A stretch of DNA of 11,756 nt from Sulfurimonas sp. (GCA_015487435.1 WFPU01000074.1:1-11756), one strand, 5' to 3'; shown: positions 1-7,010, counted from the first letter of the stretch. Notes: a model not told the origin generated them from the letters alone. Program-made: numbers and translations.

Positions 1-117
1 GATATTAGATGTTTTTTATTTGACCCAACTATTAATTCAAGTTTAAAATTTCTTAGAAAGACACCTTGGGCTAGAACTAAAGTTGAAGAGTTATATTTAG
101 ATATGATAGAGAAATAG
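1..117 (+). CDS. VF530/DUF2132-family small DNA-binding protein (C-terminal part)
   Basis: The reading frame is open from the first base and stops with TAG at 115-117, giving the last 38 residues of a protein whose start lies outside the window. The visible part contains IRCFLFDPTINSSLKFLRKT followed by PWARTKVEELYL. This matches my memory of the conserved core of the VF530 (DUF2132, COG4628) family, small proteins of roughly 70-80 residues described as DNA-binding from the Vibrio fischeri structure. The aldo/keto reductase starts 11 bases downstream and its ribosome binding site directly follows this stop codon, so the two are probably co-transcribed. The cellular role of the family is poorly known. 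Assignment rests on motif recall from a fragment. Confidence 0.75.
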   Translation, partial: DIRCFLFDPTINSSLKFLRKTPWARTKVEELYLDMIEK

Positions 118-128
118 GAGAAGAATTA

Positions 129-1148
129 ATGCAATACAGATATATTGGAAAAACAGGGCTTAGAGTAACTCCGATTTGTTTAGGGACTATGAGTTTTGGT
201 TCTTGGAGTGATGAGAAAGAATCTTTTAAAATTATGGATAAGGCAGTTGATTTTGGAATTAATTTTTTTGATACAGCTGAGCTTTACCCAGTACCTCCAA
301 AAGCAGAATATTCTGGAGAAACTGAAAGCATAATTGGTAGATGGTTAAAGGGCAAACAAAGAGATAAGCTAATTATCGCTTCTAAAGTTGCAGGAGCTGC
401 TAGTGGCTGGTTTGTCCCACCAATTCGTCATGGTATGACAGCTGTAGATAAGTTTCATATTAAAACTGCGATAGAGGGAAGTTTAAAAAGACTAGGGACT
501 AACTATATTGACTTATATCAGATGCACTGGCCTGATACTGTAGTACCTATTGAGGAGTCTTTAAAAGCTTTTGATGAGTTGATTCAAGAGGGTAAAGTTA
601 GATATTTAGGTACCTCAAACGATACCGCTTATGGTTTAACAAAAGCAAATGAGATATCTAAAAGACTTGGTATATCTAGATTTGAATCTATTCAAAATAA
701 TTTCTCTTTAAATAACCCACGCTTTTTAGATGAGTTAGCGCATATATGTAGAGAAGAAAAAATTTCGTTATTACCATATTCTCCAATAGCTGGTGGAGTT
801 TTAAGTGGAAAATATAATGTAAAGTTGTATCCAGAGATAGCTAGATTTTCAGAATATTTAAGGAGTGGAGACACAAGGGGTTTAGCTCAAAGTTTTAGAT
901 TTGTAAATGATAAATCATTAGCTACAACTGCCAAATATATGAAGATAGCAAATAAATTAGAAATATCGCCAGTAACTTTGGCTGTAGCATATTCTAAACA
1001 GTTTGATTTTGTGGCATCTACTATTATTGGAGCAAGAGTTGCTGAGCAATTAGATGAATCTTTTGCAGCTATGGAATTAGAACTTAGTGATGAGGTTATG
1101 TCTGAGATACAAATTATTCAAGAAGATATAATGTACCCTATGGGTTAA
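129..1148 (+). CDS. Tas-like NADP-dependent aldo/keto reductase
   Basis: This is a 339-residue cytoplasmic oxidoreductase of the aldo/keto reductase superfamily, predicted to use NADPH to reduce carbonyl substrates in a TIM-barrel fold. The catalytic tetrad is visible: Asp48 and Tyr53 (FFDTAELYP), Lys86 (IIASKVAG) and His133 (LYQMHWPD). Other family marks are LGTMSFG near residue 18, GTSND at 161-165 and YSPIAGGVLSGKY at 217-229. The YPVPPKAE stretch after Tyr53 and the length resemble E. coli Tas (346 residues, from memory), a member of COG0667. The start is well supported: AGGAG at 116-120 lies 8 bases before the ATG. The gene follows the VF530-like gene closely and converges on recQ with only 9 bases between stop codons. 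The physiological substrate cannot be told from sequence. Confidence 0.93.
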   Translation: MQYRYIGKTGLRVTPICLGTMSFGSWSDEKESFKIMDKAVDFGINFFDTAELYPVPPKAEYSGETESIIGRWLKGKQRDKLIIASKVAGAASGWFVPPIRHGMTAVDKFHIKTAIEGSLKRLGTNYIDLYQMHWPDTVVPIEESLKAFDELIQEGKVRYLGTSNDTAYGLTKANEISKRLGISRFESIQNNFSLNNPRFLDELAHICREEKISLLPYSPIAGGVLSGKYNVKLYPEIARFSEYLRSGDTRGLAQSFRFVNDKSLATTAKYMKIANKLEISPVTLAVAYSKQFDFVASTIIGARVAEQLDESFAAMELELSDEVMSEIQIIQEDIMYPMG

Positions 1149-1157
1149 ATCTTCTAG

Positions 1158-2939
1158 CTAATAGTTAACTATCTCCATACAAAGCTTTAAAAACCTCTCC
1201 CCATACTTCTCAAACTTAACTTCTCCAACTCCATTTATATCAAGGGCTTCATCTTTTGTAGTTGGCAATTTGTTCACAAATTCAATTAGGGTTTTATCTG
1301 AAAACACTATATATGCAGGGACATTAGCCTCTGTAGAAATTTCTTTTCGCAATTCCTTAAATTTTTCAAAAATATCATCATCAACATCTAAATTTATTGC
1401 AACATTACGCTCTTTTTTAACACTTTGAAGTTTCTCTGTATCTATGTTTACTTCAATTTTACCTTTTAATATATCTAAACCAAAAGAAGTTATTTTTATA
1501 GCTTTAAATTCGCCAATATCTAATGCTTCTAACTCAAAAAGTCTTTCACTAACAGCAATCCAAGCATGTTTACTTAAATCTTTGCCAATTCCATATACTG
1601 ATAAATTATCATGATTAAATTGGTATATTTTTTGAGATTGAGATCCTCGAAGTATATCTATTATATGATTTATCCCAAACTTTTGCTCACATCTATATAT
1701 GGCTGATAATAGCTTCATACATTCAGTTTTAATATCTTGTGATTCAACTTCACCTCTATTACAACTATCACATAAATCTTTACACTCCTCTAAATCATCA
1801 TCAAAATAAGCACCTATTTTTTTATGTCTACACTCATTAGAATTTGCAAAACTATACATCTTGTTTAATTTTGAATACATTAAGTTTTTATATTCATCAT
1901 TATCAAGGTTATCAATGAGCATTCGCCTTTGAATTTCATCTGATTTAGTATATAAAAGTAGTGTCTCACTTGCTAAACCATCACGACCAGCACGACCTAT
2001 CTCTTGATAATAATTCTCCATAGTTTTTGGCATGCTCATATGTACTACAAAACGAATATTACTCTTATCAATACCCATACCAAAAGCGATGGTAGCTACT
2101 ACTATATCTATGTTTTCATAACTAAAATCAGTATATACACCATTACGAACTTCATTAGATAATCCTGCATGGTACGCATCAGCTTTATAACCTTTGTCTT
2201 GTAAAAATTTTGCTGTAGCTTCAACATCTTTTCTGCTAAAGGCATAGATAATTCCACATTTTTTTTCATGTTTTTGTAAAAAATTTAAAAGTTGATTTCT
2301 ACCATTAGAGACTCTTTTTTTAGAGTTTATCATAATGTTATCTCTTAGAGTCTTACCTCTAAGTTGAACTGGGTTATTTAATCCAAGTGTATTTACTATA
2401 TCTTCTTGTACTTTTTTTGTGGCAGTGGCTGTAAAAGCAGATATGCTTGTTTGTGGAAACAGATATTTTAATTTTGATAGATTACGATAATCAGCACGAA
2501 ATTCATGACCCCACTCACTTACACAATGAGCTTCATCTATTACAAAAAAGTTAATATTTATCTGATGAAGTAAATCTATAAACCCATTTGCACTTAATCT
2601 CTCAGGAGCAATATATAATAGTTTTATCTCTCCAAGAATGAGTTTTTGTGTAATATTTTGAATCTCTTGATAATCTTGTGCAGAACTTATCATTTCAGCT
2701 TTTATACCATTGTTTTTTAATGCACTAACTTGATCTTGCATCAAAGCAATAAGTGGAGAAATAACGATGGTGGTTCCATCTTTAATTAATGATGGTAATT
2801 GATAACATAATGATTTACCGCCACCAGTTGGCAGTATTGTTAATAAATCTTTATCTGAAAGTATTGTATCAACAGCTTCTTTCTGAAAAGCTCTAAATTT
2901 ATCATGTCCAAATACAGTTTTTAAGAGCTTATTAATCAT
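1158..2939 (-). CDS. recQ: ATP-dependent DNA helicase RecQ
   Basis: This is a 3'-5' superfamily 2 DNA helicase acting in recombination and replication-fork repair. With this start it has 593 residues, close to E. coli RecQ (609). Domains in order: helicase motif 0 (FRAFQ, 15-19), Walker A (LPTGGGKS, 36-43), DEAH box (135-138), SAFTATAT (167-174), motif V (ATIAFGMGIDK, 282-292), arginine-finger motif VI (QEIGRAGRDG, 312-321), a zinc site with Cys370, 386, 390 and 393, an RQC winged-helix region (about 400-505), and an HRDC domain (about 522-593). An in-frame ATG at 2963 would add MRTVKKVT, but its nearest Shine-Dalgarno is 19 bases away. I chose the ATG at 2939 because it overlaps the stop of a well-placed 14-codon leader frame and begins at the family-typical N-terminal helix. 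It is last in the motA-to-recQ cluster. Confidence 0.95.
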   Translation of the reverse strand: MINKLLKTVFGHDKFRAFQKEAVDTILSDKDLLTILPTGGGKSLCYQLPSLIKDGTTIVISPLIALMQDQVSALKNNGIKAEMISSAQDYQEIQNITQKLILGEIKLLYIAPERLSANGFIDLLHQININFFVIDEAHCVSEWGHEFRADYRNLSKLKYLFPQTSISAFTATATKKVQEDIVNTLGLNNPVQLRGKTLRDNIMINSKKRVSNGRNQLLNFLQKHEKKCGIIYAFSRKDVEATAKFLQDKGYKADAYHAGLSNEVRNGVYTDFSYENIDIVVATIAFGMGIDKSNIRFVVHMSMPKTMENYYQEIGRAGRDGLASETLLLYTKSDEIQRRMLIDNLDNDEYKNLMYSKLNKMYSFANSNECRHKKIGAYFDDDLEECKDLCDSCNRGEVESQDIKTECMKLLSAIYRCEQKFGINHIIDILRGSQSQKIYQFNHDNLSVYGIGKDLSKHAWIAVSERLFELEALDIGEFKAIKITSFGLDILKGKIEVNIDTEKLQSVKKERNVAINLDVDDDIFEKFKELRKEISTEANVPAYIVFSDKTLIEFVNKLPTTKDEALDINGVGEVKFEKYGERFLKLCMEIVNY

Positions 2940-2976
2940 TGTTACTTTTTTTACCGTCCTCATAAGGGATACACAT
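2932..2976 (-). other. Possible 14-codon leader ORF in front of recQ
   Basis: AAGGA at 2983-2987 lies 6 bases before an ATG at 2974-2976, the best ribosome binding site between the coiled-coil gene and recQ. That ATG opens a frame of only 14 codons (MCIPYEDGKKSNND) ending in TAA at 2932-2934. The recQ ATG at 2937-2939 sits inside the end of this frame, 5 bases upstream of its stop codon, an arrangement compatible with translational coupling by re-initiation. A run of seven A (2946-2952, minus strand) lies in the overlap; loss of one A would fuse the leader frame to recQ. It may be a real coupling device, a chance frame, or the trace of a sequencing or natural indel. No expression evidence can be seen. 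Confidence 0.3.
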
Positions 2977-2993
2977 AATTTTTCCTTCTTATA

Positions 2994-3569
2994 TTATCTT
3001 TTTTTTGTATATTTTGTTTTTATCCACATTTGAGATTGTGATTTTACCCATGTCCCATCTATGAAAAATCCAGTTATTTTTAACCAAGAATCTTTTTTTT
3101 GTAATGTTGCTTTAATATTTGTAGTAAAAGAAACACCTTCCTTCCAGCTCTTTATTGGTTTGCCATTAATTTTATTGTAGATATTTGTATTAGATTTTAA
3201 GCGGTATGTAGCTGGTTTTGTTGTAATAATATTATATTTAGTATATTGTGGTTTTAAAATCAAATTTGGAAATTCATTTGGTTTATCAAATTTTTTTTGC
3301 TTGCAAATTCCATCTTTAGAAATTTTAAGTTTTTTGATTTCTTTATTTTTGTCTTTTAGTAATTTTTTATATTTACTAATTTCGTTTTTATGTTCTTTAA
3401 TTTTTCGTCTATATTTTTCATTTTTATCTGAATATTTATGTAGCTTCTTTTGACATATTTTATGTTGTTGTTTTAACTCAGTTATATCTTTAACAATCGA
3501 ATCAACTCTTTTAATCTCATCTGAAAACGAAAACGAAAATATGAATATTAATATTAAAATATATTTCAT
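2994..3569 (-). CDS. Secreted lysine-rich coiled-coil protein with C-terminal SH3-like region (hypothetical)
   Basis: This 191-residue protein is not one I recognise. Residues 1-16 form a signal peptide (MK, then a hydrophobic ILILIFIFSFSFS core), so it is predicted to be exported to the periplasm. Residues about 20-84 are a lysine- and glutamate-rich helix with heptad-like spacing, probably a coiled coil. Residues about 120-187 look beta-rich and resemble a bacterial SH3-like domain, with SNTNIYNKINGKPIKSW, SWLKITGFFIDGTWVK and MWIKTKY as the recognisable elements. SH3b domains are often linked to peptidoglycan, but no catalytic domain is present. It has two cysteines (39 and 89) and is strongly basic. 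Its ATG lies 1 base after the trmA stop, with only a weak AGAGAG upstream, so translation is probably coupled to trmA. The gene is very A-rich, with three runs of eight A. Confidence 0.75.
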   Translation of the reverse strand: MKYILILIFIFSFSFSDEIKRVDSIVKDITELKQQHKICQKKLHKYSDKNEKYRRKIKEHKNEISKYKKLLKDKNKEIKKLKISKDGICKQKKFDKPNEFPNLILKPQYTKYNIITTKPATYRLKSNTNIYNKINGKPIKSWKEGVSFTTNIKATLQKKDSWLKITGFFIDGTWVKSQSQMWIKTKYTKKR

Positions 3570-3570
3570 A

Positions 3571-4686
3571 TCAAACTCTCTTTTTCAATTTTACACCCAT
3601 CTCTACATGGTGTGTATATGGAAATTGATCAAAAAGTGCCATCTGAGTTACATCATGAGTTTTACATATAATCTCTAAATCACGAACTAAACTCTCAGGA
3701 GAACAAGATATATATAGTATATTCTCATGTCTAGCACTAAACTCACATGTGTCGCTATCCATTCCACTGCGAGGTGGATCAACAAAGATGGTACTAAAAT
3801 TATATTTATCTATATCTACATCTTTCATGCGACGAAATTCACGAACTCCATCAAGAGCCTGCGTAAATTCTTCTACACTCATGCGCACAAACTCAATATT
3901 GTGAATATCATTTAATTTCATATTAGTTTTTGCTGCATTTATTGATGATTTTGATATCTCTGTAGCTAAAACCTTATCAAATTTTGTAGCAAAAGGGATT
4001 GTAAAGTTTCCAGCACCACAATATAGTTCAAGTAAATCATTATTATAATTATTTTCAAGAGATTTCATAGCCCAAGATATCATCTTTTCGTTCACTTTAG
4101 CATTTGGTTGAGTAAAACTATTTTCTATATAATTAAACTTATACTCCATTCCATCTATATTTAAACTTTCAGTTATATAATCTTGTCCAATTATAATTTT
4201 TTGTTTTCGAGAGCGCCCTATAATATATACATTGAGCTCATTTGCTATCTCTTTAGCTACAAGTAACCATGCATCATCGAGTTTTCTATGATAAAGAAGT
4301 GAAATAACTATTTCGCCACTTTGTGAAGATAAAAAATCAATGCCAAATAATTTAAAGTCTATATCTTTAGTTTTTATCAGTCCTATTAGTTTAGGCATTA
4401 AAATATTTATGTGTGTATTTACTTGTGGGCAGGAGTCTATTAAAACTACATTTTTAGATTTATCTACATTATTCATAGCATAATAAATCTCATCTCCGAC
4501 ATGCCAGAGCTTAAATTCACTGCGAGAACGATAATTTATATGGGGAGATTCAAAAACTTCTATCTCCCCATTAAAAAAAGGTAAAAATCTCTCTTTATTT
4601 AAATCTAGTTTTTTCTTTAGTTGAGCATAATAGCCATTTTCATATACTACACATGCACCGCACTCTCCAAAATATTTACAATCCAT
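3571..4686 (-). CDS. trmA: tRNA (uracil-5-)-methyltransferase TrmA
   Basis: This 371-residue enzyme methylates U54 of tRNA to m5U (ribothymidine) using S-adenosylmethionine. The catalytic half is close to E. coli TrmA as I recall it: FTQPNAKVNE (191-200), SAM-binding LLELYCGAGNFT (218-229), EEFTQALDGVREF (272-284), FVDPPRSGMD (301-310), the nucleophile Cys328 in YISCSP, and the base Glu363 in DQFPYTHHVEMG. The N-terminus differs from E. coli TrmA: Cys3, Cys9 and Cys12 (CKYFGECGAC), plus Cys86 in IDSCPQV, resemble the Fe-S ligand set of the related rRNA methyltransferases RlmC and RlmD. Start choice: AGGA at 4692-4695, overlapping the fliP stop codon, lies 5 bases before the ATG. The fliP stop is 7 bases upstream and the next gene begins 1 base after the trmA stop. 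Confidence 0.95.
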   Translation of the reverse strand: MDCKYFGECGACVVYENGYYAQLKKKLDLNKERFLPFFNGEIEVFESPHINYRSRSEFKLWHVGDEIYYAMNNVDKSKNVVLIDSCPQVNTHINILMPKLIGLIKTKDIDFKLFGIDFLSSQSGEIVISLLYHRKLDDAWLLVAKEIANELNVYIIGRSRKQKIIIGQDYITESLNIDGMEYKFNYIENSFTQPNAKVNEKMISWAMKSLENNYNNDLLELYCGAGNFTIPFATKFDKVLATEISKSSINAAKTNMKLNDIHNIEFVRMSVEEFTQALDGVREFRRMKDVDIDKYNFSTIFVDPPRSGMDSDTCEFSARHENILYISCSPESLVRDLEIICKTHDVTQMALFDQFPYTHHVEMGVKLKKRV

Positions 4687-4693
4687 TATTATC

Positions 4694-5428
4694 CTATTTT
4701 ATAGAAGCTATTAGGTTGCCTATAAGCAAGTTCCATCCATCTATGAGGACAAAGACGAGTATCTTAAAGGGTAAGGATATCATAACTGGTGGGAGCATCA
4801 TCATACCCATAGACATTAGTATAGAAGCAACAACCATATCTATAACCAAAAATGGTAAAAAGAGTAAAAATCCTATCTCAAAAGCAGTTTTTAATTCACT
4901 AATAACAAATGCAGGGATAATTATAGATAAAGGAACATCTGCAATAGTTTGTGGATTTTCCATTTTTCTAATTCTAAAAAATAGTGCTAAATCTTTTTCT
5001 CTTGTATTTCTAATCATAAAATTTTTAAATGGAAGTGCTGTTCTATCAAAAGCTTCCTCATAACCAATCTTTTCCTCTATGTAAGGCTTTATACCATCAT
5101 TATATGCTTTAGTCCCTATTGGTTCCATTACAAAAAAAGTAAGTATCATAGCAAGCATCACCAATAGTTGAGTTGGTGGGACTTGTTGTGTACCCAAAGC
5201 TTGTCGTAAAAATCCAAAAACTATAACAAATCTTGTAAAAGTTGTCATAACTAGAACCATAGACGGAGCTAAAAACAAAAGTGTTAAAAGTACTAAAACA
5301 TTTAAAGAACTTACAAGTTGTTGTGGACCATCAGGCGCCGATAAAGCAAAGTTCATAGTTGGTATACTTACGGCTTCTGCACTAAGAAGTGAAGCAAAAA
5401 AAGCAAGTAAAACGACTAGCCTCATCAT
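4694..5428 (-). CDS. fliP: Flagellar type III export gate protein FliP
   Basis: This 244-residue inner-membrane protein belongs to the flagellar export gate, where FliP with FliQ and FliR forms the conduit for rod, hook and filament subunits. It has the family layout: a cleavable N-terminal signal (1-19), transmembrane segments near 42-63 and 86-105, a periplasmic loop (about 106-165), and further hydrophobic segments near 165-210 and 217-240. Diagnostic stretches are MTTFTRFVIVFGFLRQALGT (61-80) followed by QQVPP, and IPAFVISELKTAFEIGF near 171. The length is normal. The ATG at 5426-5428 shares its A with the motB stop (TAATG), so translation is presumably coupled; a second ATG follows immediately. 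In many bacteria fliP lies with fliQ and fliR; here it follows the stator genes. Confidence 0.97.
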   Translation of the reverse strand: MMRLVVLLAFFASLLSAEAVSIPTMNFALSAPDGPQQLVSSLNVLVLLTLLFLAPSMVLVMTTFTRFVIVFGFLRQALGTQQVPPTQLLVMLAMILTFFVMEPIGTKAYNDGIKPYIEEKIGYEEAFDRTALPFKNFMIRNTREKDLALFFRIRKMENPQTIADVPLSIIIPAFVISELKTAFEIGFLLFLPFLVIDMVVASILMSMGMMMLPPVMISLPFKILVFVLIDGWNLLIGNLIASIK

Positions 5429-6204
5429 TATTGAGTTGCCGCCTTATCTAAAATAGATTTTTTGATTTTTGATTCATCAGCAGATTCAGAACCAAAGAAA
5501 TGAAGTTCAACTCTACGATTTTTTTCACGGCCATTTTTTGTAGCATTTGTAGCTTTTGGTGTAAATTCAGCATATCCAGAAGCACTTATTCGTTTTGGAT
5601 CAACTCCATCAAGTAATAGCTCTTGTAAAACTGATATTGCACGAGCAGATGAAAGTTCCCAATTATCTTTATACAAAGAATTTTTACTTGGGGGTAAGTT
5701 GTCTGTATGTCCCTGCACACTTACTTTTATACTATTTGGCATCTCATCTATAATTAGAGCTATTCGTTTTAAGAACAACAGGGCATCTTCATTATAAATT
5801 TGGGCACTTCCAGCTTTAAATAGTAAAGCAGATGGTAATTCTATAACAAAACCATCTTGAGCTTCTTCCATGGATATAGCTGGACCATGCCCCTTTTCCA
5901 TCATCTCATTAGCATCTATCAAAGCTTGAGTTACTTTGTTTACTTGTTGTGATGTTTCTGACTGAGATTCAATTGGTGTCGATTCTTGGATACGCTCTTT
6001 TGATATCTCTGTTTTAATTCCACCCTCTAGTACACTCATTGCACCGGACAGTGATCCTATAGCTTCAGATATTTTTTTTGCATCCATACTAGACATTGAT
6101 AAAAGTAAAACAAAAAAGCACAATAGCAAAGACATAAGGTCTCCAAAAGCAGCTAACCAACCAGGTAAACATCTTTCACACTCAGGACATTTATTTTTAG
6201 CCAT
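5428..6204 (-). CDS. motB: Flagellar stator protein MotB (PomB-like)
   Basis: This 258-residue protein pairs with MotA to form the ion-driven stator and anchors it to peptidoglycan. A short cytoplasmic tail (1-16) leads into one transmembrane helix (about 17-38) carrying the ion-binding Asp22 in WLAAFGDLMSLLLCFFVLLL. This helix resembles Vibrio PomB, including a cysteine seven residues after the Asp. A plug/linker follows, then an OmpA-like peptidoglycan-binding domain (about 118-236) with VSVQGHTDN (161-169), NWELSSARA (181-189) and NRRVEL (229-234). The tail contains Cys6, Cys9 and Cys12 in a CxxCxxC arrangement. The ATG lies 2 bases after the motA stop with only a weak GAG upstream, so coupling to motA is likely. 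The stop codon overlaps the fliP start. Confidence 0.96.
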   Translation of the reverse strand: MAKNKCPECERCLPGWLAAFGDLMSLLLCFFVLLLSMSSMDAKKISEAIGSLSGAMSVLEGGIKTEISKERIQESTPIESQSETSQQVNKVTQALIDANEMMEKGHGPAISMEEAQDGFVIELPSALLFKAGSAQIYNEDALLFLKRIALIIDEMPNSIKVSVQGHTDNLPPSKNSLYKDNWELSSARAISVLQELLLDGVDPKRISASGYAEFTPKATNATKNGREKNRRVELHFFGSESADESKIKKSILDKAATQ

Positions 6205-6206
6205 TT

Positions 6207-6968
6207 TTACTCATTGATATCGCGTTCAGATGGTGGTAAATAACTAAGCAATTTTGCTTCTAAATCTCTTGGAGCATCGCCAGCTTGAATAGACATAATT
6301 CCAGTAAGAATCAGTTCTTTTACAACTGATTCATCCCCATCTCTAATACCTAGTATAATAGATATTGGTGTACCTAAAACATTTCCAATAATTGCCCCAT
6401 ACATAGTAGTAAGTAAAGCAACTGCCATCGATGGACCAATTGCTGATGGATCAGCCATATTTAAAAGCATTGCAACAAGACCAATTAGTGTACCAACCAT
6501 ACCCATAGCTCCTGCAAGTCCAGCCCACTGGGAAAACATTGAGGCATTAACTTTATGACGACTACTAGTTTGTTCCATCTCTATCTCTAATAATGTACGA
6601 ATTGTATCAGGCTCACTACCATCAATCGCCATAGAGAGGCCTTTTTTCAAAAAATCATTTTCTTCATTATTTGCTTCACTCTCTAATGCTAAAAGACCAT
6701 CTTTTCTAGCTTTTGAAGAATATGCAACAAGTTTTTTAATCAATTCAGCTTTATCAAAAACAGAAGGTTTGATAGCTACCATAAAGATTTTAACAAATTG
6801 TTTCATCTGTTCTGGTTTGAACGATATTAAAAGAGCACCTATACTACCACCAACAACAATTAAAACTGAAGGGATATCGATGTATGCGCCAACACCAACA
6901 CCCATTGCCATAGCACCCATAAGAAGTGCCATAATTAAAACAATACCAATGACCGTACCTAAATCCAT
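6207..6968 (-). CDS. motA: Flagellar stator protein MotA (PomA-like, probably Na+-type)
   Basis: This 253-residue inner-membrane protein is the torque-generating stator subunit. It has four hydrophobic segments (about 4-26, 33-50, 148-170 and 178-205) and a cytoplasmic loop with the charged torque helix ARKDGLLALESE (87-98). From the start (MDLGTVIGIV) through the fourth helix it follows Vibrio PomA as I recall it, with DIPSVLIVVGGS near 31 and AIGPSMAVALLTTMYGA near 177. Thr160 in GTLIGL aligns with PomA Thr158, a residue tied to Na+ use and usually Ala in H+-driven MotA, which suggests Na+ coupling. The C-terminal IQAGDAPRDLEAKLLSYL is also typical. GAGG at 6976-6979 lies 7 bases before the ATG. 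It is first in the minus-strand cluster and divergent from glmU. Confidence 0.96.
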   Translation of the reverse strand: MDLGTVIGIVLIMALLMGAMAMGVGVGAYIDIPSVLIVVGGSIGALLISFKPEQMKQFVKIFMVAIKPSVFDKAELIKKLVAYSSKARKDGLLALESEANNEENDFLKKGLSMAIDGSEPDTIRTLLEIEMEQTSSRHKVNASMFSQWAGLAGAMGMVGTLIGLVAMLLNMADPSAIGPSMAVALLTTMYGAIIGNVLGTPISIILGIRDGDESVVKELILTGIMSIQAGDAPRDLEAKLLSYLPPSERDINE

Positions 6969-6975
6969 TTAAAAG

Positions 6976-6979
6976 CCTC
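6976..6979 (-). promoter_or_regulatory. motA ribosome binding site
   Basis: GAGG on the minus strand, 7 bases before the motA ATG at 6966-6968. It is the only clear Shine-Dalgarno in the motA-motB-fliP part of the cluster. motB and fliP have weak or badly spaced sites, so translation of those two probably depends on coupling to the upstream gene. Confidence 0.65.
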
Positions 6980-7001
6980 AAATAATATAAATAATTCTCT
7001 T

Positions 7002-7010
7002 ATAATACCA
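7002..7010 (-). promoter_or_regulatory. Candidate extended -10 promoter for motA-motB-fliP
   Basis: On the minus strand this reads TGGTATTAT, a TGn-extended -10 element of the housekeeping sigma factor type. It would place the transcript start near 6996, giving a leader of about 27 bases before the motA ATG. No convincing -35 hexamer is present, which is usual in Campylobacterota. I see neither the GG/GC core of a sigma-54 promoter nor a sigma-28 element here, so the stator genes look constitutively transcribed. The element overlaps a TATAAT on the plus strand at 7001-7006. Confidence 0.4.

Noticed and set aside
1161..1172. A perfect 12-base palindrome (ATAGTTAACTAT) at the convergent end of recQ, considered as a terminator or protein-binding site.
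   Set aside because: It encodes the last residues of RecQ (Val-Asn-Tyr), has no loop or T run, and a single AT-rich palindrome of this size is weak evidence.
4653..5063. A 136-codon plus-strand frame opposite fliP.
   Set aside because: It is a mirror of fliP's hydrophobic codons, overlaps a certain gene almost completely, and shows no family motif.
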